A stretch of 58,383 bases of DNA, from contig DFLL01000040.1 in NCBI GenBank assembly GCA_002375205.1, positions 1-58,383 of the forward strand, read 5' to 3'. Both the position numbers and the translations under genes were made by a program. Every line of letters begins with the position of its first letter. Positions within the stretch are counted from its first letter, which is position 1. This document shows positions 51,099 to 58,383 of the stretch, piece after piece. The DNA comes from Caryophanales bacterium UBA3620 (lineage in GTDB: Bacteria > Bacillota_I > Bacilli_A > RF39 > UBA660). The notes under the pieces were generated by a model, which was not told where the DNA came from, did no database searches, and saw only the letters and a list, made by a program, of their open reading frames with translations.

Positions 51099-54023
51099 AT
51101 GCTTACTGCTTTAGAAGTTAAATCTAGTTATTCTATTTTAAGTAGTTTAAACTTGATTGATATGCTAACGGAAAAAGCTAAAAGTATGGGCTATTTTTCT
51201 TTAGCTATAACGGACTCTAATAATATGTTTGGTGTCTATGAATTTTATTTGTCTTGTAAGAAGAATGGTATTAAACCTATTATTGGTATAGAAATAGAAA
51301 GCATTAATAATAGGTATATCTTACTTGCTAAGAATAATAATGGATATAAGAATTTAATTAAGATATCCACAATTGTATCAGAAAGAGATATTGATATTAA
51401 TGATTTAAATACTTATAAAGATGATCTTATTTTAATTATGCCTTTTAGCAATTTTAATGAAGATATATTTAATGTATTTGAAGATAGTTTTATAGGATAT
51501 AGTACACTAGAAGAAAGAAAAATTATAGATACTACTAAGAGAAAAATATTTATAAATGATGTCTCTTATATAGACAAAGATGACTATAAATATTTGGATT
51601 ATTTATATATGATTAGAGATGATAAGAGACTAGGAGAGGTAGAACTTGGTACTCATAAGAACAAGCATTTACTTAGTATAGAAGAATATGAAAATTTGGT
51701 TGATAATGATACTTTACAGAATATGAAATATATAAGTGATAAATGCACAGTTACATTAGAATACAAAGAAGGACTTCTTCCTATCTATGATAAAGATATT
51801 GATTCTTATGAATACTTAACTAATTTATGTAATAAGGGATTAAATAAAAGGCTTAATGGTAATGTTACGAAAGAATATTCAGACAGGCTTAAGTATGAAC
51901 TAGATGTTATTAAAAAAATGGGGTTTTGTGATTACTTTTTAGTAGTATGGGATTATGTTAAATATGCTAAATTTAATGATATCTTAGTAGGTCCTGGAAG
52001 AGGATCTGCTGCGGGAAGTCTTGTTAGTTATTCAATTGGTATAACAGATGTAGATCCTATTAAATATGATTTGTTATTTGAAAGATTTTTAAATCCAGAA
52101 AGAGTTACTATGCCCGATATTGATGTTGACTTTGATAGTATAAAGAGAAATCAAGTAATAGATTATGTTACGAATAAATATGGTGAAAAGAAAGTAGCGG
52201 GTATTATTACTTTTAATACACTGGGAGCTAAACAAGTTATTAGAGATCTAGGAAGAGTCTTTAATATTAGTCAGCCTATTATCGATGATATTGCAAAGGG
52301 TATTATTACAAAAGATTTAAAAAGTTCTTATGTAAAAGACTCAAGATTTTATAACTTAATTAATACGAAAGATGAATATAAAAGACTCTTTAAGATTGCT
52401 CTAAAACTAGAAGGTCTTCCTAGACATATATCTGTACATGCTGCGGGTGTCGTTATGAGTAATACGGATATCGATAATATTATTCCTTTATATAAAAATC
52501 AGTTAGGTATATATACTACAGCTTTTTCAAAGGATTATTTAGAGCCTTTAGGCTTACTTAAAATGGACTTTTTAGGACTAGACAATCTTACTCTTATTAG
52601 TAATGTTATAGATGAAATAAAAAAGACTGAAAAGATTAATATTAGTTTTGATAGAATACCAATGAATGATAAGAAAGCATTAGAGGTCTTTTATAATGTG
52701 GATACAGATGGTATCTTTCAATTTGAATCTCCTGGTATGAAGAGATTTTTGGAGAAATTAAAGGTAAAAACTTTTGATGATATATCGCTTGCTCTTGCTT
52801 TATATAGACCTGGACCCATGGATAATATTGATACTTTCATAAGAAGAAGAGAAGGAAAAGAAAAGATCGATTATATTCATCCAGATTTAGAAGAAATACT
52901 ATCTCCGACTTATGGAGTTATTGTATACCAAGAACAGATTATGCAAATTGTTAGAAAGATGGCTGGTTATTCTTTTGGAGAAGCTGATGTACTAAGAAGA
53001 GCAATGTCAAAGAAAAAAGAAGAGATATTACTAAAAGAAAAACCTAAGTTTATCGAAGGTTCTATTAAGAATGGATATCCTGAAGAAATAGCTATAAAGG
53101 TATATGATATGATCCTTAAATTTGCTAATTATGGTTTTAATAAATCACACTCAGTAGCTTATGCTATTATAGCTTATAAAATGGCTTTTATTAAAGCATA
53201 CTTTCTTAAATACTTTATATGTGGATTACTTAGTAATGCTATTGGTAACGAGTATAAAACTAATACTTATTTAAATAGAGCTAGAAAAGCTGGTATTAAA
53301 ATTTTAAGTCCTTCTGTTAATGATAGTAGAAGTTTATATTATGTAGATGAAAGTGGAAATATAAGATGCCCTTTATCAATTATTGCAAGTGTTGGTACAT
53401 CTATATCTAATGACATTATTAAAGAAAGAGAAAAAGGATTATTTACTGATTTTTGTGACTTCGTAGTTAGAATGAATAAAAGTGGTGTTAATAAAAGAGT
53501 TCTTACTAATTTAATTAATGCTGGTGCTTTTCCATTCGAGCATAATAAAAGATCACTTAATGAAGCATTAGATAATGTTCTTAATTATGCTGAGATAGCT
53601 AGTGATATGTCTCTTATCGAAGTAGAAAAGCCTGTTATTGAAGAATATCCTGAGTATGATAAGAATGAACTTATTAATCTAGAACTTAAGGGGGTGGGAT
53701 TTTATTTAACAGAACATCCTATTAGTAAATATAGAGAAGGATATATTATTACTTCTATGAATATAAATAATTATTTTGATAAGAATATTAAACTAGTAGT
53801 TATGATTGGTAAGATTAGAGAGACCACGACGAAGAATAATGATGTTATGGCTTTTATTAAAGGTAATGATGAATATGGTGATATTGATTTAACAGTGTTT
53901 CCTAGTACATATAAAAGATTTAATAATATTAAAGAAGGGAATATTATAGAAATACTTGGTAGAGTAGAAAAAAGATATGATAAATATCAGGTAATTGTTA
54001 ATAATATTAAAGTATTAGAATAG
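51099..54023 (+). CDS. dnaE: DNA polymerase III alpha subunit DnaE
   Basis: 974 aa, C-family polymerase of the DnaE type (Gram-positives also use PolC; DnaE extends RNA primers on the lagging strand). N-terminal PHP domain (1-200) with its metal motifs altered (no HxH at the start), polymerase core with GPGRGSAAGS and PDIDVDFD carrying the catalytic Asp residues, helix-hairpin-helix and a C-terminal OB domain. It is short compared with 1,100-1,160 aa in many genomes, most of the reduction being in the PHP region and C-terminus. CAAGGAGGGG precedes the ATG. Confidence 0.95.
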   Translation: MLTALEVKSSYSILSSLNLIDMLTEKAKSMGYFSLAITDSNNMFGVYEFYLSCKKNGIKPIIGIEIESINNRYILLAKNNNGYKNLIKISTIVSERDIDINDLNTYKDDLILIMPFSNFNEDIFNVFEDSFIGYSTLEERKIIDTTKRKIFINDVSYIDKDDYKYLDYLYMIRDDKRLGEVELGTHKNKHLLSIEEYENLVDNDTLQNMKYISDKCTVTLEYKEGLLPIYDKDIDSYEYLTNLCNKGLNKRLNGNVTKEYSDRLKYELDVIKKMGFCDYFLVVWDYVKYAKFNDILVGPGRGSAAGSLVSYSIGITDVDPIKYDLLFERFLNPERVTMPDIDVDFDSIKRNQVIDYVTNKYGEKKVAGIITFNTLGAKQVIRDLGRVFNISQPIIDDIAKGIITKDLKSSYVKDSRFYNLINTKDEYKRLFKIALKLEGLPRHISVHAAGVVMSNTDIDNIIPLYKNQLGIYTTAFSKDYLEPLGLLKMDFLGLDNLTLISNVIDEIKKTEKINISFDRIPMNDKKALEVFYNVDTDGIFQFESPGMKRFLEKLKVKTFDDISLALALYRPGPMDNIDTFIRRREGKEKIDYIHPDLEEILSPTYGVIVYQEQIMQIVRKMAGYSFGEADVLRRAMSKKKEEILLKEKPKFIEGSIKNGYPEEIAIKVYDMILKFANYGFNKSHSVAYAIIAYKMAFIKAYFLKYFICGLLSNAIGNEYKTNTYLNRARKAGIKILSPSVNDSRSLYYVDESGNIRCPLSIIASVGTSISNDIIKEREKGLFTDFCDFVVRMNKSGVNKRVLTNLINAGAFPFEHNKRSLNEALDNVLNYAEIASDMSLIEVEKPVIEEYPEYDKNELINLELKGVGFYLTEHPISKYREGYIITSMNINNYFDKNIKLVVMIGKIRETTTKNNDVMAFIKGNDEYGDIDLTVFPSTYKRFNNIKEGNIIEILGRVEKRYDKYQVIVNNIKVLE

Positions 54024-54033
54024 GAGAAAATTT

Positions 54034-54606
54034 ATGAATAAAGGTGTATTTATAGTAGTATCAGGACCATCTGGAGTAGGTAAAGATACTCTCATAGATG
54101 AACTAGTAAAAGAAGAATATGGTATATATTCAGTATCGATGACCACTAGAAAAAGAAGAGAGGGTGAAGTAGAAGGAGAAGACTACTTCTATAGAGATAT
54201 TGATACTTTTGAAGATTATATTAAGAATGATAAATTCTTAGAATATGCTAAATATAATAATAACTATTATGGTACTTTAAAAGACTTTGTCTTTGATAAA
54301 ATAAATATGGGAATCAATGTCTTTGCTAATATCGACGTACAAGGTGCTCTTCAGATAAAAAAAGTATTTCCAGAAGCTGTTAGTATCTTCATTATGCCTC
54401 CATCATTTGAAGAGTTAGAAAAGAGACTTAGAAATAGAAATACTGATTCAGAAGAAGATATTATTAATAGACTCAATATTGCTAAGAATGAAATTACTTA
54501 TAAAGATAAATATGACTACACAGTTATCAACAATACTGTGGATAAAGCAGTAATAGACATTAAAAATATTATTGATAACGAAAAAAAGAAAATCAATACC
54601 GATTAG
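54034..54606 (+). CDS. gmk: Guanylate kinase
   Basis: 190 aa. Converts GMP to GDP with ATP. P-loop GPSGVGKDT, GMP-binding SVSMTTRKRREGEVEGEDY (S-T-R-x-R and E-x-D-Y) and the lid region RLRNRNTDSEEDI are present. AGGAG precedes the ATG, ten bases after dnaE. The terminator begins inside the last codons. A weak copy of the 3' end and terminator recurs about 700 bases downstream. Confidence 0.96.
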   Translation: MNKGVFIVVSGPSGVGKDTLIDELVKEEYGIYSVSMTTRKRREGEVEGEDYFYRDIDTFEDYIKNDKFLEYAKYNNNYYGTLKDFVFDKINMGINVFANIDVQGALQIKKVFPEAVSIFIMPPSFEELEKRLRNRNTDSEEDIINRLNIAKNEITYKDKYDYTVINNTVDKAVIDIKNIIDNEKKKINTD

Positions 54607-54627
54607 TTTGGTATTGATTATTATTTA
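54591..54627 (+). terminator. gmk terminator
   Basis: AATCAATACC/GGTATTGATT, a perfect ten-base-pair stem whose loop contains the gmk stop codon, followed by ATTATTT. Confidence 0.75.
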
Positions 54628-54647
54628 ACCACTTCGCTTCCCGAAAA
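54621..54647 (+). repeat. 27-bp inverted repeat, left copy
   Basis: TTATTTAACC-x-CTTCGCT-x-CCC-x-AAAA; the complementary strand of 55904-55929 carries the same sequence with three differences. It directly follows the gmk terminator. Confidence 0.7.
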
Positions 54648-54785
54648 GATATTTTGTTTCTCCATTGTCTTCTAGAAGAATAACAATTAATCATAATGAA
54701 TACATAGTTCAAAAATAGATTTCCTTGAAAGTCTTAATTTTATTTATTATAAAAACCACTTTAATAATTAATTATCACAATTAAT

Positions 54786-55226
54786 TTAAAAAAACTTCAT
54801 TATAATAATTATAATAGCCAATATTACAAAAAATCTTACAATCCAATGCCTATCCTTTGAAGCCATAGCTCCTTCAGGTCTGGCATTCTTTGGATTTCTA
54901 ACATAATATAGTACTATTGACTCTGGAGGATAGTCAGAAAGAATCTGATATTTATATTTCTTACCATTACACTCATAGTTATATACACAAATTTTCTGCC
55001 TATATTCAGCACTTCTATAATCACTTTTATTAATATACGATTTCACATAATAAGCACTAACTACATGTCCAAGTTTAATTGCCTTTGCTTTTGCTTTTTC
55101 TTGCTTACCTGGAAGCATATCAAGATTTTCTCGAATAATACACCAAACAAAAGTAATTACTGCAGAAGCAAAAACATAAGGAAAATATTCCATCCAATTT
55201 TGACTAATCCATTTAAAAACATTCAT
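54786..55226 (-). CDS. Membrane protein, DUF3592-like
   Basis: 146 aa. A membrane segment near the N-terminus (about 13-32), a soluble middle with YRQKICVYNYECNGKKYKY and VLYYVRNPKNARPEG, and a second membrane segment at the C-terminus. The middle fits the DUF3592 pattern, a family of unknown function. AAAGGAGG precedes the ATG and a perfect-spacing promoter lies upstream. It is the only minus-strand gene between dnaB and valS, and its surroundings contain repeats, so it may be an insertion. Confidence 0.65.
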   Translation of the reverse strand: MNVFKWISQNWMEYFPYVFASAVITFVWCIIRENLDMLPGKQEKAKAKAIKLGHVVSAYYVKSYINKSDYRSAEYRQKICVYNYECNGKKYKYQILSDYPPESIVLYYVRNPKNARPEGAMASKDRHWIVRFFVILAIIIIIMKFF

Positions 55227-55250
55227 TTTTTACCTCCTTTTTCTATTGTA

Positions 55251-55279
55251 ATTATATCATTTAATATTATTTTTTTCAA
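55251..55279 (-). promoter_or_regulatory. Promoter of the DUF3592-like gene
   Basis: On the minus strand TTGAAA, 17 bases, TATAAT with a TG before it, 24 bases upstream of the start codon. Confidence 0.75.
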
Positions 55280-55288
55280 TATGATTAA

Positions 55289-55327
55289 AAGAAAATCAAT
55301 ATCGATTAATTTTGATATTTATTTTAT
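55289..55327 (+). repeat. Degenerate copy of the gmk 3' end
   Basis: AAGAAAATCAATA-x-CGATTA at 55289 and following matches the gmk end from 54588, and the downstream bases still pair loosely. A direct duplication of about 40 bases flanking the DUF3592-like gene. Confidence 0.55.
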
Positions 55328-55409
55328 ACATCTGTATGCTTTTTTGAAATTGATAAACCATTATATTTAAAGGCTTTATAAGTAAAATAAAAATATGTCT
55401 AAAATTGTA

Positions 55410-55437
55410 TTGACATAGTTATTATAAATGATATAAT
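55410..55437 (+). promoter_or_regulatory. Promoter of the putative toxin mRNA
   Basis: TTGACA, 16 bases, TATAAT with TGA in front of the -10. Transcription would start near 55444, at the first arm of the inverted repeat. Confidence 0.75.
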
Positions 55438-55502
55438 GTTTGATGTGGATAACACTTATGGTGTTCTCTCCTCTTTTTGTAATAGAAGGGAGGGGTGATT
55501 GT

Positions 55503-55568
55503 ATGCTGAAGAAACCAACTTGTAAAGGGGGTTTAAGTAAGTGGAACTTGTTTTGGCTTATGCTATAA
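55503..55568 (+). CDS. Leader peptide ORF of the toxin mRNA, 21 aa
   Basis: Starts MLKKPTCKGGLSKW and ends with a TAA that lies inside the toxin frame. Its ribosome-binding site GGGAGGGG (488-495 of 55 kb) is exactly complementary, with G-U pairs, to CTCCTCTT at 55468-55475, so it would be masked in the full-length mRNA. Its translation would open the region before the toxin start: a leader-coupled arrangement. Confidence 0.5.
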   Translation: MLKKPTCKGGLSKWNLFWLML

Positions 55569-55618
55569 CAGTACTAATTCTTCTTGCTGTAATAAGTAAG
55601 AATAATCATACAAAATAA
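55541..55618 (+). CDS. Putative type I toxin, 25-aa single-span membrane peptide
   Basis: Begins at a GTG with AAAGGGGG nine bases upstream. The peptide is acidic at residue 2, hydrophobic from about residue 3 to 18 (LVLAYAITVLILLAVI) and ends in the polar, basic SKNNHTK. Size and shape match membrane toxins of type I systems such as Fst, TxpA and BsrG. The overlapping leader ORF, the convergent terminated antisense RNA and the 5'/3' inverted repeat support this. No homologue is recognised by sequence, so toxicity is inferred. Confidence 0.6.
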   Translation: MELVLAYAITVLILLAVISKNNHTK

Positions 55619-55718
55619 AAAGGGGCACCCAGGGGGTGCCTCCATATCAACTATGGAGAGAACACCTTGAAAAAATAGGTGTTATCCACATTTTTATTAT
55701 GGATAAATTTCTCTTTCC
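55612..55718 (-). ncRNA. Putative antisense RNA antitoxin
   Basis: A promoter on the minus strand (TTGCTT, 17 bases, TATAAT at 55725-55753) would give a transcript starting near 55718. It ends at a strong hairpin, GGCACCC/GGGTGCC (55624-55630 with 55634-55640), followed on the minus strand by TTTTTATTTT. The RNA of about 105 bases is complementary to the 3' end of the toxin mRNA, the layout of RatA and SR4. Confidence 0.6.
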
Positions 55719-55724
55719 AAATAC

Positions 55725-55753
55725 ATTATATGATTATTTTATAAAAAAAGCAA
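55725..55753 (-). promoter_or_regulatory. Promoter of the antisense RNA
   Basis: On the minus strand TTGCTT, 17 bases, TATAAT. Confidence 0.6.
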
Positions 55754-55772
55754 GTAGTTATACTTGTTTTTC
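55744..55772. terminator. Bidirectional hairpin beyond the toxin locus
   Basis: CAAGTA/TACTTG with loop GTTA, flanked by seven A on the left and a T-rich stretch on the right; can end the plus-strand toxin transcript. Confidence 0.6.
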
Positions 55773-56030
55773 TCATTATTGATATCTATTTTACATTTTG
55801 AGAAAGATTTATTTTACAAAATAAGAAAAAATTTATCTATCTAGTATCATATCTTGATAGAAGAATTCTTCTACTAATGGGTTATGGAAAAATAACGAAG
55901 TTATTTTGGGTAGCGAAGCGGTTAAATAAATGTAAAATATTACCAAAGAATGACTATTATTTTATATCTAAATATCTTGAAAAATATATGTTTTTAGTAT
56001 ATACTTATATTAACAAAAAGGAGATAGTAT
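55773..56030. other. Intergenic stretch with the right inverted repeat
   Basis: No gene. It holds the palindrome AGAAGAATTCTTCT near 55860, the right copy of the 27-bp inverted repeat (55904-55929), and the ribosome-binding site AAGGAG of the HD gene at its end. Confidence 0.5.
55904..55929 (-). repeat. 27-bp inverted repeat, right copy
   Basis: Complement of the left copy at 54621-54647 with three differences. The pair brackets about 1.3 kb holding the DUF3592-like gene and the toxin locus. Confidence 0.7.
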
Positions 56031-56789
56031 ATGAAGAGTAGTAGGATTATGAAAATATTCGAACAATATGTTAGAAAATATGATATGAATAATGTTAATA
56101 TTAAATCTAGATATTTTCACTCTCTTAAAGTAATGGAAATAGCTAAAGAACTTGCTACAGGTCTTGGTATATTTACTGAAGAAGAGATAGCAGTTATAGA
56201 ACTAATATCTCTATTCCATGAATTAGCTAATTTTTCTAAGACTCCTAATTATAGAATAAATGAAGATGATGATGATATTAGTGAAAGATCGCTTGATATA
56301 TTATTTAATAAAGGAATTATTAGAGATATAACGAAAGATACTACATATGATGATATTATTAAGATGGCTATATATGGTATTGATAAAAATGGATTTCCTA
56401 GAGATATTGATGAAAAAACTAAACATATTTGTGCTATTGTAAAGGATGCTCATAACTTAGATTCTTTTAGATTATTTGTTAATTATCCTTATGTAGATAC
56501 TAGAATAAGTGAGTATCCAAAAGCACTCGTTTATAATGATTTTAAGAAGTTTAAGACTATTAATAACAAGGTATGTGAAAATAATTCAGATAGTGTATTA
56601 GCACTACTTTCTAAGATGTATTCGTTTAATTATAAATATTCTTATTATTTACTTAAACAAAATGATTATGTGGCTAAGTTATTTGATATGCTTACTTTTG
56701 AGAATGATGATACAGAAAAGTTTTTTAAACAACTTACAATGGTATTAAATAACTATATTGATAAAAGGATAGGTGCTGTATATGCTTGA
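56031..56789 (+). CDS. HD-domain phosphohydrolase-like protein
   Basis: 252 aa. An HD-type helical domain is visible with the first His in YFHSLKV, then the doublet region LISLFHELANF, and a later Asp in KDAHNLDSFR. The defining HD doublet reads HE here, with Glu replacing Asp. Glu could still bind metal, but activity is uncertain. Such proteins hydrolyse nucleotides or second messengers; the substrate cannot be told. AAGGAG precedes the ATG. Its stop lies eight bases inside valS, so the two are coupled. Confidence 0.75.
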   Translation: MKSSRIMKIFEQYVRKYDMNNVNIKSRYFHSLKVMEIAKELATGLGIFTEEEIAVIELISLFHELANFSKTPNYRINEDDDDISERSLDILFNKGIIRDITKDTTYDDIIKMAIYGIDKNGFPRDIDEKTKHICAIVKDAHNLDSFRLFVNYPYVDTRISEYPKALVYNDFKKFKTINNKVCENNSDSVLALLSKMYSFNYKYSYYLLKQNDYVAKLFDMLTFENDDTEKFFKQLTMVLNNYIDKRIGAVYA

Positions 56790-58383
56790 TAAAAAATATA
56801 ACCACTTAGAAGTGGAAAAAGATAAATATAATATATGGAAAGAAAAGGGTTATTTTACTTCGAATGATATGAGTAAAGAACCTTTTTGTATTGTTATTCC
56901 TCCTCCTAATGTTACGGGTAAATTACATTTAGGTCATGCTTGGGATACTAGTTTACAAGATATTTTAATTAGATATAAGAAGATGCAAGGATTTGATGCT
57001 GTATGGATTCCAGGTATGGATCATGCTGGTATTGCTACGCAAGCTAAAATTGATAAGAAACTTAGGAGTGAAGGAATAGATCCACGAAGTATGGACAGAG
57101 AAGAATGGCTTAAAGTTGCTTGGTCTTGGAAAGAAGAATATGCCGAAAACATTCATAAACAGTGGGCTAAGTTAGGTCTTGCTCTAGACTATACTAAAGA
57201 GAGATTTACTTTAGATGAAGGATTATCTAATGCTGTTAAAAAAGTATTTGTAGATTTATATAACAAAGGCTTAATTTACAGGGGAGAAAGAATAATTAAC
57301 TGGGATCCTGCTGCTAAAACAGCTTTATCTAATGAAGAAGTTATCTATAAAGATGTCGAAGGAGCCTTCTATCATGTTAAATATATGATTGAGGGAGAAG
57401 ATGGCTACTTAGAAGTTGCTACGACTAGACCTGAGACTTTATTTGGTGATACTGCTGTTGCTGTTAATCCAGAAGATAATAGATATAAGGAATATATTGG
57501 TAAGAATGTTATTTTACCTTTAGTTAATAAAAAGATACCAGTAATAGCAGATGAGCATGCTGATATGGAGTTTGGTACTGGTGTAGTTAAGATTACTCCT
57601 GCTCATGATCCTAATGACTTTGAAGTTGGTAATAGACATAATTTAGAGAGAATTATTGTTATGAATACTGATGGTACAATGAATGAGAATGCTGGTAAAT
57701 ATAATGGATTAGACAGGTTTGAATGTAGGGATAAAGTAGTAGAAGATTTAAAAGAAGAAGGACTACTAATAAGTATTGAACCTATTAGTCATAATGTTGG
57801 TTTCTCCGAGAGAAGTGATGTTATGATAGAACCTTATTTATCTAAACAATGGTTTGTTAAGATGAGACCACTAGCAGATAGAGTTCTTGCTAATCAGAAA
57901 AATAAGGATACAAAAGTTAACTTTGTTCCTAGTAGATATGAAAAGACTATGAATCACTGGATGGAAATTACTTATGATTGGTGTATATCGAGACAATTAT
58001 GGTGGGGTCATAGAATTCCTGCTTGGTATAAAGGTGATGAAGTATATGTTGGAGTGGAAGCTCCTAATGGTGATGGATGGGTACAAGACTCTGATGTACT
58101 TGATACTTGGTTTTCATCAGCCTTATGGCCATTTAGCACTTTAGGTTGGCCGGAAGATACCGAATTACTTAGAAGATATTATCCTAATAATGTACTTGTT
58201 ACTGGTTATGATATTATTCCTTTCTGGGTTAATAGAATGACATTCCAAGGATTAGAATTTTTGGGTATTAGACCATTTAAAGATTGCTTAATTCATGGAC
58301 TTATTATAGATAAACAAGGTAGAAAGATGAGTAAGAGTCTAGGTAATGGAATAGATCCGATGGATGTAATTGAAGAGTATGGA
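56782..58383 (+). CDS. valS: Valyl-tRNA synthetase, 3' end cut by the window
   Basis: Class I synthetase that charges tRNA-Val and edits Thr. The 534 codons seen include the HIGH-type motif as PPPNVTGKLHLGHAW, the CP1 editing domain (ATTRPETLFGDTAVAVNP in part, DxGTGxVKITPAHDPND-like), and the KMSKS loop as RKMSKSLGNG at the very end of the window. The anticodon-binding and C-terminal coiled domains lie beyond. The ATG at 56782 overlaps the HD gene stop. No T-box leader is seen upstream. Confidence 0.96.
   Translation, partial: MLDKKYNHLEVEKDKYNIWKEKGYFTSNDMSKEPFCIVIPPPNVTGKLHLGHAWDTSLQDILIRYKKMQGFDAVWIPGMDHAGIATQAKIDKKLRSEGIDPRSMDREEWLKVAWSWKEEYAENIHKQWAKLGLALDYTKERFTLDEGLSNAVKKVFVDLYNKGLIYRGERIINWDPAAKTALSNEEVIYKDVEGAFYHVKYMIEGEDGYLEVATTRPETLFGDTAVAVNPEDNRYKEYIGKNVILPLVNKKIPVIADEHADMEFGTGVVKITPAHDPNDFEVGNRHNLERIIVMNTDGTMNENAGKYNGLDRFECRDKVVEDLKEEGLLISIEPISHNVGFSERSDVMIEPYLSKQWFVKMRPLADRVLANQKNKDTKVNFVPSRYEKTMNHWMEITYDWCISRQLWWGHRIPAWYKGDEVYVGVEAPNGDGWVQDSDVLDTWFSSALWPFSTLGWPEDTELLRRYYPNNVLVTGYDIIPFWVNRMTFQGLEFLGIRPFKDCLIHGLIIDKQGRKMSKSLGNGIDPMDVIEEYG

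Larger units (their letters stand above)
55443..55691. repeat. Two-block inverted repeat enclosing the toxin locus, with DnaA boxes
   Basis: Bases 55443-55455 (ATGTGGATAACAC) are complementary to 55679-55691, and 55460-55471 (GGTGTTCTCTCC) to 55655-55666. The mRNA ends can thus pair with each other, or each arm can fold locally (AACAC/GTGTT; AACACCT/AGGTGTT). The outer block contains TGTGGATAA at 55444-55452 and TTATCCACA at 55682-55690, both perfect DnaA boxes. Confidence 0.85.

Noticed and set aside
54621..55929. Insertion sequence bounded by the 27-bp inverted repeats
   Set aside because: No transposase frame lies inside, and target-site duplications next to the repeats are not apparent, so I report only the repeats.
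1..58383. tRNA, rRNA or CRISPR arrays
   Set aside because: No T-loop GTTCGA-type signatures with acceptor pairing, no rRNA segments and no spaced short repeats of CRISPR type were found.

Overview
The window is very AT-rich, Gram-positive chromosomal DNA using the standard bacterial code: TGA ends tsaE, dnaI and the HD-domain gene, and Trp is TGG. The gene set is Bacilli-like and cell-walled: rpmH-rnpA-yidC-jag, mnmE-mnmG-rsmG-noc, parAB, the primosomal dnaB-dnaI pair, dnaE, murA, an LTA synthase, an agr quorum system, a sortase-type surface protein, and sporulation-type genes (spoIIR, cwlD, a KinB-like kinase with 0A boxes). I infer an uncultured, small-genome, gut-type Bacillota of class Bacilli; no species is recognisable. 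Many promoters carry an extended -10 of the form TGATATAAT.

Layout. 0-5.9 kb (mostly minus): an orphan gene, a VanY-like carboxypeptidase, an unassigned P-loop ATPase, the PcrA helicase and a surface protein. Two orphan genes share a duplicated promoter region. 6-8.4 kb: the t6A tRNA-modification operon tsaE-tsaB-rimI-tsaD. 8.8-17 kb: HtrA, an Abi_2 protein, a zinc phospholipase-like protein, a CwlD amidase, a uridine-kinase-like protein, ClpP, a low-complexity membrane protein, a 40-aa membrane peptide and an Smr protein with a structured leader. 17.3-24.1 kb is a signalling block: KinB-like kinase behind three tandem 0A boxes, a membrane-anchored EIIB-like protein without its cysteine, agrBD facing an ltaS-agrA-agrC operon. 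24.2-35.1 kb (minus): rpmE, SGNH protein, murA, mntP, spoIIR, noc, rsmG, mnmG, mnmE, jag, yidC, rnpA, rpmH. At about 35.1-35.3 kb gene polarity switches from minus to plus, as expected at a replication origin, although dnaA is not here. Then come two orphan genes, parA, parB, a cold-shock gene and a CPBP protease.

39.4-48.4 kb is an accessory island. It starts with three tandem ORF6N genes (one interrupted), each with a different long perfect palindrome at the same place inside the coding sequence. An HTH/DUF2441-like pair follows. Then comes an operon headed by an HNH-nuclease protein with seven 70-residue near-identical repeats, followed by small orphan, mTERF-like, repeat, DUF1292-like and transglutaminase-like proteins. 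48.5-58.4 kb returns to housekeeping: dnaB, dnaI, dnaE, gmk, an HD-domain protein and valS (cut by the window end).

Between gmk and the HD gene lies about 1.4 kb holding a membrane protein and an unannotated locus that looks like a type I toxin-antitoxin: a 25-aa transmembrane peptide, a sequestered leader ORF, a convergent antisense RNA with its own terminator, and 5'/3' inverted repeats that contain consensus DnaA boxes. The strongest candidates for undescribed biology are the ORF6N palindromes, the HNH-repeat operon and this locus. All starts given here that differ from the longest open frame were chosen on ribosome-binding-site or promoter grounds.
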